Assembly (NCBI GenBank): GCA_030867875.1
Contig: JAOWCC010001589.1
Location: 86,451,537-86,515,536 of the forward strand
DNA length: 64,000 nt
DNA from: Actinernus sp. WN-2022
Taxonomy: Eukaryota > Cnidaria > Anthozoa > Actiniaria > Actinernidae
Direction of reading: 5' to 3'
In this document: piece after piece, positions 22,985 to 36,300 of the stretch
Layout: every line of letters starts with the position of its first letter
Numbering within the stretch: position 1 is the stretch's first letter
Position numbers and translations under genes: made by a program
Notes under the pieces: model-generated
The model's input: only the letters and a program-made list of their open reading frames with translations
Told to the model about the DNA's origin: nothing
Databases searched by the model: none

Positions 22985-23230
22985 GAAGGTTTTTTTTTAG
23001 ACTGCAAGCAAGTCCCTTCTATTCCGCAACTTTTTAGAATGGCTAAACATGGTACCAGATGGCTAAACATGTTACCAGATGGCGAACGATGGCTAGACAT
23101 GGTATGAGATGGCTAACGATGGCTAGACATGGTACCAGATGGCTAACGATGGCTAAACATGGTACCAGATGACTAACGATGGCTAAACATGGTACCAGAT
23201 GACTAACGATGGCCAACGATGGCTAAACAT
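22985..23230 (+). repeat. Minisatellite GGCTAACGATGGCTAAACAT, first part
   Basis: Starts with ACTGCAAGCAAGTCCCTTCT, then repeats GGCTAAACATGGTACCAGAT and GGCTAACGAT about eight times. The array is interrupted at 23,231 by a retrotransposon tail and resumes at 23,551. Confidence 0.9.
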
Positions 23231-23510
23231 AGAAACATATACTTAGACTTCAACTTTAAATTCGTAGATACATGTATATTTATATAACTAGTTTAGTTCC
23301 AAAAGCGACCTATATTAATGTAAATTATAATTATATCAGCATTTCTATATAACATAATCACACAAGTACTGTATATATATATATATATATATTTTAACTC
23401 TTAACAAATATATATTGTAAATATTTTAATTAGCTCTCAACAAATAAATTGTAATATATTTAACTCTAGACGGATGAAGAGCCATTCATGGAAATGCTGT
23501 CTAATAAACC

Positions 23511-23550
<40 letters not shown>
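23231..23550 (+). mobile_element. 5'-truncated non-LTR retrotransposon tail inserted in a minisatellite
   Basis: Ends GGATGAAGAGCCATTCATGG, CTGTCTAATAAACC, (TTA)n. The minisatellite reads GGCTAAACAT before it and ACATGGTACCAG after it, so ACAT is duplicated and removing the insert restores the array. Confidence 0.8.
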
Positions 23551-23552
<2 letters not shown>

Positions 23553-23740
23553 ATGGTACCAGATGACTAACGATGGCTAAACATGGTACCAGATGGCCAA
23601 CGATGACTAAACATGGTTTGGCTTGGGCTGAAAGTACTTACAGACTCTGCCAGCTACGTGTACCATGTCAAGCCATCGTTAGCCATCTCGAACCATGGTT
23701 ATCCATTCTAAAAAAATACGGAATAGAAGGGTTTGCTAGT
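23551..23740 (+). repeat. Minisatellite GGCTAACGATGG, second part
   Basis: Resumes the array from 23,230 and then reads into an inverted terminal copy (CCATCGTTAGCCATCTCG, GGAATAGAAGGG) near 23,670-23,735. The whole 22,985-23,735 block is therefore an inverted-end element with an expanded core. Confidence 0.85.
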
Positions 23741-24001
23741 TTCAGTATTAGCGTTATATTTATTATTCTTAGCCATCAACTGAAATGAAATACAACAAAA
23801 TTTAATAAGAAAACAAACCGTGTAAATTAAATCAAATCTATTTGTTATAAAGACTTCCTTTTTAGGACTTGCGGCATGTCATCTAATGCTACCAAATGTA
23901 ATATTTTGCGCAAGGTCTCTTACTCCATTTATCTTCCCATACTGTATGGGTGTCCTATTGCTAATACCTCAACTTAATACTGTGACCTAGGCTTTGACGT
24001 T

Positions 24002-24200
24002 ATGTCCAATATTTACTGGAACAACCATGTAGACAAGATTAGTAAGAAAGCCAATCGTTCTCTCAGTTTCATCAAGAGAACTTGCGGTTTTCGTACTAAC
24101 ATCTCGGCTAAAAAGCTTCTCTACCTTTCGCTCGTCCGCAGTCGTCTGGAAACGGGAGTGCCAGTCTGGTATGTCGCCTCTAAACGCAACTCGGTCCCAG
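24002..24200 (+). pseudogene. Non-LTR retrotransposon reverse-transcriptase fragment (thumb region)
   Basis: The frame reads WNNHVDKISKKANRSLSFIK, RTCGFRTNISAKKLLYLSLV then RSRLETGVPVWYVASKR. This is the segment after the catalytic YADD in LINE polymerases. It ends abruptly just before the dioxygenase first exon. Confidence 0.85.
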
Positions 24201-24214
24201 GCCCTTGTCAGTTT

Positions 24215-24338
24215 ACGGAATATTATAACTTTTGCACTCCAGACGTGAGGTGGGCTGCCTGTGGCGGGTGCCTGCGACAGTCAGGTCGCAGGTCGTCCTT
24301 CGCCGGAAATTGTGTTTTTGTGTTTGCAAGCCCCCGCC
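24215..24338 (+). promoter_or_regulatory. Probable core promoter and 5' UTR of the dioxygenase gene
   Basis: A TATTATAA-like word (about 24,220) is followed by a locally GC-rich 100 bp leading to the start codon. The start context GCCCCCGCCATGCC is a good Kozak match. It directly abuts LINE debris at 24,200, so most of the usual upstream region is repeat-derived. Confidence 0.35.
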
Positions 24339-27300
24339 ATGCCAGTCGGTCGACAATCTTCAAACCCTACAGTGTTTACTGTTCCTCCTCCACAACCTTC
24401 GGAGAAAAAACCTGGTCAGCTGAGTGATGAACAGCTCACACAGTTCTATGAAGAGGTAAAGAGAATTTCTGAGAGTTTTTAACTGCACTGTGATGTAAGA
24501 CTAACTCTAAGATAAACCAGATCGAATTAGAATTTAGTTACTGGTACAGTTCTTTGAATTTCTGTTCAGGCAAATGCGATGAACAAAAAGATTATTAGTT
24601 GCAGATTTCATAGTTATCTAGAACAGATCAACGCGTGACTTTATTAATATAAACTGCACATTTGTCGTTTAATAAATCGATTAGTTTGTTCCGAAAAATC
24701 ACTGAGCACCAGTCCAGGGAGACCATGTGCATATCACGTGCATATCACGTTCATATGGAACCTTATTTACAACTTTGATTAACTTATATTGCTAGAGCGG
24801 TTTCAATTGAGTGTCGGAAGTATTTTGGTTTTGCGTTTACTAAGCTCTCCTATTGGCTGAGAAAGTAAACCAACCAATCAGAATCCAAAGTAAAACCAAA
24901 CGCAAATTGCTTTTGGTTTTGCTTTGGTTTGTCGTTGGCTCACAGGGAAGCCATTTATGAGTTACTTATGATTACTCGCTCCTATGATTGGCTGGCTGTG
25001 GGTAATTTGCGTTTGGTTTTACTACACTCAACTGAAAACCGCTCTGTTTGGTTTATCTAACATTGCTATTTTTGGTTTTGCAATCAGCTGCAGACCAAGT
25101 CTACGAATGGTCAAACCAGCTGAACTGTGACAAGAGCACAGGAAACCCAAGCTCTGTTTGTTTTAAATTATAAGGGTTTTTCAGATGGACCCGAAATACT
25201 GAAATAATATCACTTAAATTTTTATCTGTCTTCACTGGACTCTGTATGCAATTTCAGCAAATTCTGCTTAAATTTTACCCTTCAACCCGATCCACCTCTC
25301 TTTCTTCTTAAGAAAAACAAAAGAGTAGTTATATATAACTCCAACTAGAAAAGCTCAATTCCCACAAGGCCTGTGGCCCGGATGGTCTCTTACCCAAAGT
25401 TTTGAAGGAATCTGCCGAGATCATTGCCCCTGTACTTACAGATATCAGTTCAACGATCACTAGATCTGGGTACCGTTCCGTCTGTCTGGAAAGAAGCAAA
25501 TGTCTCAGCCATCTACAAAAAATGCGAAAAGTTCCAGCCTCAAATTATCGACCAGTATCACTTATACATGTATCTGTTCCAAGATCATTGAGCACATTGT
25601 TGACAGTAATATACGAAGTCACCTAGCGAGACACTCTGTGTTGCACCCAGACCAACATGGGTTTTTCAAAGAGGTCTCAGTGTCATGTGAGACTCAGATA
25701 ACAGCGACAGTAAATGAATGGGCTAAGACCCTTGACCATCGTGGGCAGACGGATATTCTTGATTTTTTTCAAGGCATTTGACAGTGTCCCTCAAGGTAAA
25801 CTCATGGCCAAACTGGACTAGCATTATGGAGTAAGGGGGAAGTTGCTCCAATGGATGCAGTCTTTCTTGATCGGTCGCAGGCAGCATGTAGTTGTAAATG
25901 GCAATTCAGTGATCAACACGAAAGCTTCTTGCTACTTTGATTACTGCGCACGAACAATAAGTGATTATAGTTTCTTTTTTATGTAAATGTTACTATTGTT
26001 ATGTCTTTTATTTATCCTTTAATTATCTACTATCCTGTTAATTAGAAAGTGTGCAAATAAGTCTGAAAGTCATCGTCGTGGTCTGCTATCACTTTTGGTG
26101 TCCCGCAGTACAGTGCTCGGACCTCTACTCTTCAGCTTATATATCAATGACATCCCTACCGGTTTAAGATCTTCAGTAAAGCTCTTTGCGGACGACGGTG
26201 TCCTTTATAGACCCATTGCATCATACGAGGACTACCTCCACCTACAAAGCGACATATACGTGCTTTAGAGGTCTGGAGTAACACGTGGAAAATGAGATTC
26301 GAACCTACAAAGTGCTACAAGCTCTCTATCACCCTCAAGAAAAACGTAACCCACTTTATCTACAGCTTTTGCGGCACCCAATTGTCTGAAGTAACTACCA
26401 GAAATACCTGGACATCATCATCTCAAGCATCCTATCGTGGTCAATACACTGTGAAGAACTTCAAGCTAAAGCCAACCGAGTCTGAGGGATACTAAAGCGA
26501 AACCTGTCTCATTGCGACTCGGTCATGAAGGAACGGGCCTACTCATCGCTACTGAGTACGTCCGATGCTAACCTTCAGAACGTCTGTTTGCTTAGCTAAG
26601 GACAAGGCAGCAATCGAGTCTACACATAGGCATGCCGCAAGGTTTGTTGTCGCTGACTACCGCCGTACAAGCAGCGTCACTGGCATGCTAGAACAACTTG
26701 CATGGAAATACCTAGAAGAACAAAGGGTTCTCAACGATCTTTGCTTGTTGTATAAGATTAAGCATAATGTTGTAAACATTGAATTTCCAGGCGAGGTTCA
26801 GCCGTACTATAGGTCAAGTAGAACATCAACACTGTCATAATTATAGACGCATTTCTGCCTCTGTCAACGCTTATAAATACTCTTTCTATGTTAAAACAAT
26901 ACCATGCAGTTTGGAATGCTCTTATTGCTGTACCCAGCTATACTGTACAGGTATCTTCAATTACCAGTTCAAGGAATCATTTAATATGTACATTAGCTTT
27001 TTGTCGCTTGAATGTTTTGTTGTTTGTTTGATTGTTTATTTAGTTGTTTAGCATACCGCTGTACCGCTGTACCGCTGTACTAAATGCCAGTATCGGGATT
27101 AGGCTTCCCTATATTGATACTTAATGAACTGAAACTGAAATATATTAAGATGATTAGGCCATCCCAATAAACTCTTTCGTTTCCCATCACCATCTCTCGT
27201 GATGGCGGGTCGGTCGGAGAAAAAAAAACGTTAAGGGATCTGAAACTAAGTCGGCTTGAAGACTCGCGTAAAAGTTTTCATGTGCTCCTCGATCACTTTT

Positions 27301-30300
27301 TCCTCTACTATAGTTGTGGATTGACAATTTGTATGAGAAAGGCAAGAAACTAATATGTAGAGAGCTCAGAAAAAAGGTGCAGTTAAAAAAAATGTTTTTC
27401 AATCTTTTTGTTTAACTTTTCCAAAATATTGGGTCCGATCGCCGTCTCCTTCTGAACAAGCTACAAAGGAATGGCATTTACAGCAAAAGTCCTCGATTGT
27501 TCTCCTCCTAGCTACAGGGGCGCTTCCAACGTGTGGAGATCTCCCCTCCTCTGGAAACAATGAGTGGAGTCCCCGCGGTCTATTTTAGTACCACTTTTGT
27601 TCATTATGTATATCAACGACTTGACCTCCAGCGTGCAGTTTTCAAATGTAATGCTGTATGCAAATGACACCATGCTATTTTTTGCTGTGAAAACTGCTGC
27701 TGAGATGGAACTGAAGCTGGGCCTCGATATTAACAACGTTGCCTTTTGGATGCAGACTAATAAGCTGTTCCTAAATACAGATAAGACTGAGTATGTTGTA
27801 TACGGCACTCATCAGAGGCTGAGGAAAGAAGACACTGTAATCCTATCTTACAATGGGGCGGCCCTCTGAAGAAATCTGATGCTTTTAAATATCTAGGAGT
27901 TCACATAGACCGCGTCTTATCTTTTAGTGAACACACTGATTACCTTTAGTAAAGTTTCTAAGAAACTATAGGCATTCTCAGACGTTTACGGAGCTGGTTA
28001 CCTATTGGTGCTGCTGATAGGATTTATAAGTCAATGATCCTACCTACTCTTGACTACTGTGATGTCTGGCAAGGCTGTGGGCAGCTTAACAACACTGATG
28101 CTCTAGAGAGGTTACAACGTAGGGCAGCGAAACTATCTTTCCTAACTCGTGACTTGAAACTGATGTTTTACTAGAATCTCTAGGACTAGTTCCTTTACCT
28201 AGCAGAATATTGCTATACAATGCACTATTGGTTAGGAAGTACCTGGATGGCGATGTGCCTCCATATTTAGTGGGCTATTTCAGTTTTAACAAGAGCCCAT
28301 CTGGGCTTTCACTCGGGCCACATGAGTTTGAAGATGAAATACACTTTCATTTGAAATCCTCTTATAGTAACAAGTCGTGCTTCAATTCGCCAGTGAGAAC
28401 GTCATAAAAACGTCTGGTCTATTAATTGCTTTTATGACATGACTAGGATAACGCAGGATTTGAACAACAGAATACTGGCAATTCAAGTGTATAAATGCAA
28501 TACAATGACATATTCAGACTTTGAATTTGATTGAAAATAGATCAAAAACTCGGGGAAATGTCCGGCTAAAACTGTATGAATAAATGTGAAATGAAACATA
28601 AATTTCATAGCAAGAAAAAAATTGTAATTCCTAATGAGAAAGCTCTTCTAAGTCCGCTTCTCAAATTCACAGACTGTTTTACAAAAACATTTGCGCTTAT
28701 CGACACAAGAGTTCAGTTGACCTTTCAAATAATTTATTCTGAGGTACGCATACTCTAAATCACAGAGATGTTAAATAAAGCGATAATTAGAAGAAAAAGT
28801 ACATTAACAGACAAACTGAGAGGAAATTTATTGAAATCAAAAAGAGTTTACTTACAGTACTTACGTAACTGAATCTTTCGTTTTGGATCTTTTGGTAGTG
28901 TTATTGACAGCATCCCACCTTCGTGCACATATGCACTGAATCGGAATGAAAGTCGAAGCCTACCTCGAACTTAACTTTCAGCTAACCTGTTTCCTTTCAT
29001 TCCACAATGAATAATAATCTCATAAAGTAAGCTCGTAGCTTTCAATAAATTTGCCAGTGTCTGAATGAAACAGCTAGATCTTTTCCAATTTCTCTCACGA
29101 GTCACGGCAGAATACAGTCTCAAGCTTCTGGTCCTTTTCACAGTAACGTAATTTAACGTCTCAGATATTATATATATTCCCTACTTCAGCTAGCGCTGTG
29201 CATTTCAAGTACTTTTTCCTCTCTCTTTGCTGGCAGTTCATGCTTCTTGTTCGTGTAGTTGCCCCACTGAGCCGTAACCATGCAGAAAACGAGCACAGCA
29301 TTTCAGTTGGCATGCATACACTGAAAACATCTGCTTAAGGTTACCGTATACCTTCGCGGATGTGTCTGGCAAATAAAATCGTACGAGCGTCGTTTCTATG
29401 GAAACTATAGAAACCTATATATCACTGGAAAGATTATAGAATGTAGAATGCGCCTAAATGGTTTCTTCGCACAAATATTACAGTCTCAAAGAAGTGAATT
29501 TATGTGCCTCCGCGTTTGCGCCTACGAACGATTCGGCTGCATAATGTCAATCAGCACATGATAGCCTGTCAAAGTGTGTGAGCGTTTTTTAATATTTTAC
29601 TTTGTTCAAATGCAATTCATCTTCAAAGTTTCAATCGAAATAATTTCTGTGTTTCATCGCGGCAAGTACTCTTATAAGAAAAATACTTAAAATATCGCTA
29701 AACGCTCAAACTCTTTGGTTCGATCGTACGTAGCTCCTCTAACTTCAAGCCAAGTTTCATCAAGATCTCACAAGTCTTCATACCCTATAAATTCATCCAA
29801 AGACAGCGAATACTCATGAAAATCTATCGGAGTTTTTGGCTCTTAAGAGTTCGTAAACACATCACACCTCATCAAAGCAAACGTCAACACTAAAACCAAC
29901 TAGCCAATTATATGTAAGGATCCCCGGAGCTTATGAATAGTCCAGAAATTCGCGGGAAATTAGTAAGTAGCTCAAATTGCATAAGAAACCTGCATTCCGC
30001 TCTCGCGTACTAGTGTAGTTTCACAAATATTCGACAGAGCGTTGTTTTATGGCCAAAACTAGAGATAATGCGCAAAAAAAATAAAAAGAACGGTAGATCA
30101 ACGGGTTGTACCAATAAGGGAGAGGGCCGGATAGCGAAAACAAAACCGCGTCGAAAGGCAATTGAAAAGCGAGTGGTAAGTAACCTCGTGCTCCGAAAGT
30201 TAACGTTGACCCTAGCTAAACCTGCTATGTTAGCGGCGATGAGATCTCTTGGGTATGTATAGCTTTTAGTTTCTACTCAAGCACATATCTTCCCGTGTCG

Positions 30301-33300
30301 ATGTTCTTATAAACGGCTAACGGAATAATTGTTACAGATTTGATGGAGAGTTATTCGGAGATCAGCGAATGCCTGTGGTACGTAATGGGATTAGAGAGAT
30401 TTATAACGCCTAAGCGATTTATTTACTTTCCTTCAAAATACGTTTTTTTCTAATATCTCTTAAACTAGTGCATGTTTTAAAAAACAATTTTCGGAAAATT
30501 GAAGATCAATCCATCGACTTAATATTCCGCTTGGCTCAATGAGGGTTTCTGCCGTCAAAGTTCATTTTTTGTTTCAGTTTTCCCCATATTAGCAGACATG
30601 TATAATGTCTCGAGCTCTCAATCCAGTAGAAAGAAGCTGTACAAGACCTGACCCAAATTTAGGTTGTATTACATAATTGCCCACGATGGAATAGATTTCT
30701 GACAATGACTCATTGAAATTGATATCTCCTTGGCCTTGTCTGAGAGCTTTGAACTTTCTTATCTGAGCGCGCCTGACGAAATCTAACCTTTGATTATAAT
30801 TCGATACCCGTTGATATCCAAACGTGTTTGGATATTGTATTTCGCTTACGTTTCTAAATGTACATTGGATCTGTCCAGACAGCGCTGATCGAATGTATTA
30901 CGGCTCCTGGTTGTTCATGTATTTTTATGGTCAACAAGAGCGCCAGTTGAAATATCCTGAGCCTGTTGGAAGGCTTTCGCCCTCGCGGGTCGACCATTTT
31001 GATTTACTGTATTAAATTGTGTAAATAAATTAACCTGGCGAGTGTTACGTGACCAGCACAGTGCGATCTGATTGGTGGTGAACTTGACCTTTAACGCATG
31101 CGCAGAAATTTTGCGACACTCAACAAAAAAAATATAACGGCTTGCATTTTAAGACTCGGTGCTGCCACAGGCAGCCCGAGTAACAAGAGCCCATCTGGGC
31201 TTTCACTCGGGCCACATGAGATTGAAGATGAATTAACCAAAGAGAAGAATTATTAGCTGAATTTAGCAGTCTTTAGGAGTGGCCGGTAGCGCGGTGACTA
31301 TGTAATTTAATATTTTTGTCTTTCTCGTATGTTGACCTTTTAATTTAAACACTACTTATTCATGTAACACACGTTTACAATTTAGTCTGCTGTTCTGTTA
31401 TACTGCAGGTTCCGAGTACTAATAGATGATTGTCTCAAATGTATGTTTATATTTGTACCATATTTTAAGTTGTATCCTGTCCATCCTGTGATGGAGCTAG
31501 CTATGTCAATTTGTGTGCCTAGCGATACTTACTGTTTGTAAACACGACGTCATTTATATATTTGCATATATAATGTGGTTGGCAAAAAAAAGCGCGTGTT
31601 TGTATGACATGTATGGGAACTAGCGATTTGGGACTCACAAAATACGGCTAAAGTCTCAATTCTGCTTCCAAATCCAAACATGGTTATCAAGCTCAATGAA
31701 GGATTCTTTAGTTTTCCCCATATTAACAGACATGTAACAGTATCTTAATCCAGTAGAGACTCTAGCTAGCTAAGGCATGTTTGCCGACAGAATAACCTGT
31801 GTAGTTGACCTGACTCAAACTGTCAACAGTTTTACCATTGACAGATTGCCTAACGTTACGGCCGGGAATAGATTTCTGACAATGACTCATCGATCGATTG
31901 TCTCGTAATGACAATAATTCACTCTGTGATTAAGATTCTTGTAAACAGGTACTTTTGCTATTACTGGAAGCTTCACACTCTACATTTCTGGACAAATTAC
32001 CTGCAGCAATCTTATAGTCAGCATAATGACCAAACACTGAAACATTCCCTTGGATCCACAATAAAAGACCAAAGTAGATCTTTAATTTAAGCTTACGTTT
32101 ACCTTGAGTGAGTCGAGAGTTGAACATATGCATATTTGCTTGGCTCATCAGAAATTAATCTGTGCTGAGGCCTGAGGGTGTATTCTGGCTTCGTGTATAT
32201 ATCGCCAATAGTGAGCTGGGGTCTTCACCGAGTGTTAATTATGACGTGAGAAATTTTCGCAAGTTCCAAATTTAAAACAAGAGCGCCAGTTAAAATATCC
32301 TGAGCCTGTTGGTAGGCTTTCGCACGAGTGAAGTTAAATAAAACATTAAAGTGCTTACATTTGAGAGATGGGACTCCAAATTTGAGAGAAATTTGCTCGC
32401 GGGTCGACCATTTTGATTTACTGTATTAAATTATGTACAGAAATTAACCTGGCGAGTATTACATGACCAGCACAGTGCGATCTGATTGGTGGTGAACTTG
32501 AAATTTAATACATGACATGGGTCAAAAGTCACATTTTGTTGCACCCAACAAAAAAAAAAAAAAAACGCTTGCATGCTGCCAGAGGCAGCCCGAGTAATGA
32601 GTCACTACACTCTTATAGTACTAGAGGAAGCAGAAATTTACATTTACCTATAGTAAAACTGGAAGTTGCAAAACGATATTTCTACTTTTCCGGTACAACG
32701 ACCTATAACAATCTCCCTCGGTGTATTAAGAGTAGTATTTTCTTTAAGGAATTTGCACAGGGAGCCAAGGAACATTTCCTTCAATAAGTATTAAGCCGAC
32801 AATTGTTATCATATGTACATTATATTTTTAGTATTCTACTGTTTAATCTCTGTTAGTTAGCTTAATTGTGCAGTTTTCGTTTTTAGAAATATGTTATATT
32901 TAATCTTTTTTTTACAGGAACCATTGATACTAGTGCTCGCACTGACGGGGTTATCCTGGATAAATATTATTATTACTCGGGCTGCCTGTGGCAGCGCCGA
33001 GTCTGAAAATGCAAGTGGTTTTTTTTTTTTTTTAATCAGTGTCAGACGGCTTCTGCGCATGCGTTAAAGGTCAAATTCGAACCAATCAGATTGCACTATG
33101 CTGGTCACGCAAACAAAGGTTAGATTTCCTCAGGCGCGCTCAGATAAGAAAATTCAAAGCTCAGACTAGGCGAGACAAGGAGATATCAATTTCAAATAGT
33201 CATTGTCAGAAATCTATTCCATCGTGGGCAATGATGCAATACAACCTAAATTTGGGTCAGGTCCATGTTTTACGACAGAATAACCAGAGTCTTTCTACTG

Positions 33301-36300
33301 GATTCGGAGAGCTCGAGACATTATACAAGTCTGCTAATATGGGGAAAACTGAAACAAAAAATGAACTTTGACGGCAGAAACCCTCATATTTGAGCCAAGC
33401 GGAATATTTACATGATCCGCTAAGATTTTTACAAATCTAATTAGTTAAGCAGATGTACGCAGTGTATGCCAACTGAAATGCTGTGCTCGTTTTGTGGTTA
33501 CGGCTCAGTGGGGCAACTACCCGAACAAGAAGCATGAACTGCCAGCAAAGAGAGAGGAAAACTGAAAGAGGAAATCCTTGTGAGAAATCGACGTACATAT
33601 GAAGCTATATACGTTATCATCGACTATATGGGAGTCAAACATCGAGCTGCTATGAAACCGCTTGTGACAGTTTGTTTACGCACTTTCATGTCAAACGAAC
33701 GTTTCTACTTTCGACACAACGGTCGCTAAACTGTACGAAATCTCCAAGGATATATCCCTAATGTCCAAACTAAAGGGAAAAACTGAAAGAGGAAATCATT
33801 GTGACCAATCGACATAAATATGAAGCTCCAGAAGTAATTATTGAATACATGAGAACCCATAGAGAAAACCGATAATAATGAACACGGTATTAGTTTCACC
33901 GACATTTGTGGCGTAACTGAACTCGCACTACAGCATAGCTTGAAATACTGTACGAAAACTCCCGTTTAAAAATTTCCTGATGCCGAAAGGACCGTAGCAT
34001 TTAAACAAGATATCCTTCTGACCAATCGACATACATATTAAGCTGTGAAAGTATGTTTCCATTCCATAACAGCCGATAGTGCAAACTAGTAAACTGCCAC
34101 TAGTAAATTGACCTTGCGAGTACTGAACTTTCTAGCGTCAAATGCATGTGTTACGTTTCCAAACTTTAGGACAAGAAATCTTCCATAGAATGTTCTATTT
34201 ACTCGGGCTTTTATTTTTTTTTGTTGGGTGTCGCAAAATGTCTGCGCATGCGTTAAAGGTCAAATTCACACCAATCAGATTGCACTGTGCTGGTCACGCA
34301 ACAATCGCCAGGTTAATTTATTTACATAATTTAATACAGTAAAGCAAGATGGCGGAAGACCCGCGAGGAACTTTCTCTCTAGTTTGGAGTCTCATCTCTC
34401 AAATGTAAGCCAGTTTAATGTTTTATTTAACTTCACTCGTGCGAAAGCCTTCCAACAGGCTTAGGATATTTCAACTGGCGCTATTGACGGAGCCGAAGGA
34501 CCGCGTTTTTTACCCAGATGGCCAGTGATACGACACGTACGACGACCTGAAGCCAGTGAACTGGGGCCAGGATCCGGAAAGCTAAAATTCGAAGAAATAG
34601 ATATTGGAATCTATAAGCCATCGGCTCGCTGTGCTGCATTTAAAACATCCGAGGAAAACATATTATTTTGGGTGAAGGCACTTCAAGACCAATATTACGA
34701 GTCTCTTAAAAACTGTCAGAGATTTAAATTTACCGTAAGTTGGATCAGAGAGTATTGAGATCAAGTTATTTCGTTCCAGCGAGGATATTGACCTAGCGGA
34801 AACGGTACAAGCTGTCGAAGGATTTTACTTATAATCATCCACGTCTACTTAACAACAAGAATAGTTATGTGCCAAGGCATGGGCAAAGATTGAGTTTCCC
34901 AGATTACAGATGAAAGTAGACAACTTAATGAATGAAGAAACAGAGGTCACGCGCGACATGCTTGAGAACATGAACATGTTCAAGACTTTATATTATACTA
35001 AGAAAACAAAACAAATTACAGAGCCTGCAAGTTCACAAGTCAATGAAAAACCCCAAGTGCCTGTAGTTTTGGATCAACATATCCTTGAAACTCCAAAAGC
35101 AACATACACATGAGTCAAATTCAAACCGGAAGAGACGGAATTCTTTAGATTATTCACGAGGATAAATTTGTTAGCCCGCAATAAGGACCAAGGTCTCAAT
35201 GTTCCGAGACTACCCAACCTACTGAAGCTTATCAGTTTGTTCAAGAGCCATCTTTCGTACATGACAACCCGATCCCTATTCATCAGAATACATTTTCTAT
35301 GCTAAATGACGAGAGTTTACAATCACCTGACCGACAACTCACTACTAAAGAAAGGGACCATGAAGTACGGTAGTACGGTTAATTCTCGGGTTCAAAACAA
35401 TGAATATATGCCTACTCAAATGCAGTGTGTTAAACGAATAAGTAGTGTTTAAATTAAAAGGTCAACATACGAGAAAAACAAAACTATTAAATTACATATA
35501 TACTAGAGGAGCAGAGAATGAAAGTCACCGCGCTACCGGCCACTAAAGACTGCTAAATTCAGCTAATAATTCTTCCCTTTGGTTATTACTAAGAGGATTT
35601 CAAATGAAAGTGTATTACATCTTCAATCTCATGTGGCCCGAGTGAAAGCCCAGATGGGCTCTTGTTATTATAAATAATGTTAATATGTTTTACCTGTAAA
35701 TATAGGGATATGTGCTGTTACCAAAGTTTTTTAGCAAAGAAGAGCTACAGATTGTCATTGAAGCAGTTAATTCATCTGTGGATCAACTAGCTGATGATCT
35801 CTTTAATGCTGGAAAAATAAAAGGTAATTGCTGCCGCAGTTTGAACTTAACTTTCTCAAAAATATTACAATCTTAGTTCTTACCGTATTAAGTTTCTTCT
35901 GATAAATGTTGTAAAATATTTTAACAACAGGGTTTATGCAGGTCATATGCACTACACACTCGCACTGCCAACATAAATTTATAATCTTTTTCAGAATCCC
36001 TCAAAAATTTGTTATCCCTTTCGGCCTTTGCCGTTTAAGTTGCTAGCATGCAACTTCACATTCATGTCTATAAATGTTACTTAACTGTCAGTTGTGTCTT
36101 GTACGAGCAGTGTTATACGCCGAAGTCAAATATGGCTTTCTTTCCACCTGTACAATTTGTCACTTTTGTCCGTACAGCTTCGTATGTGGTTGAGTTCTTT
36201 ACATAAGGCTTCTGACTTTCAGTTTCTGAGTTGTACATTTGATTGCTGTTTTCTTTTTCTGTGTGGAAAAAAATGGTAAAATTTATTGCTCCGCGTGCTG

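Larger units (their letters stand above)
21035..23870. repeat. Inverted pair flanking a repeat-rich block
   Basis: The stretch about 21,165-21,270 (AATAGATTTGATTTAATTAC, TTCAGTTGATGGCTAAG) recurs in reverse complement at about 23,755-23,865 (CTTAGCCATCAACTGAA, AAATCAAATCTATTTGTTA). In between are the GGCTAACGATGG arrays, a MITE and a LINE tail. Apart from these, 21,280-21,760 and 21,905-22,437 hold no recognisable gene. Confidence 0.65.

Noticed and set aside
30068..30262. Short basic protein starting MRKKNKKNGRSTG, followed by a strong GTAAGT donor and a plausible downstream exon (30,339-30,380)
   Set aside because: Joining the two puts a stop two codons into the second exon, the frame has no recognisable family, and it lies in a transposon arm.
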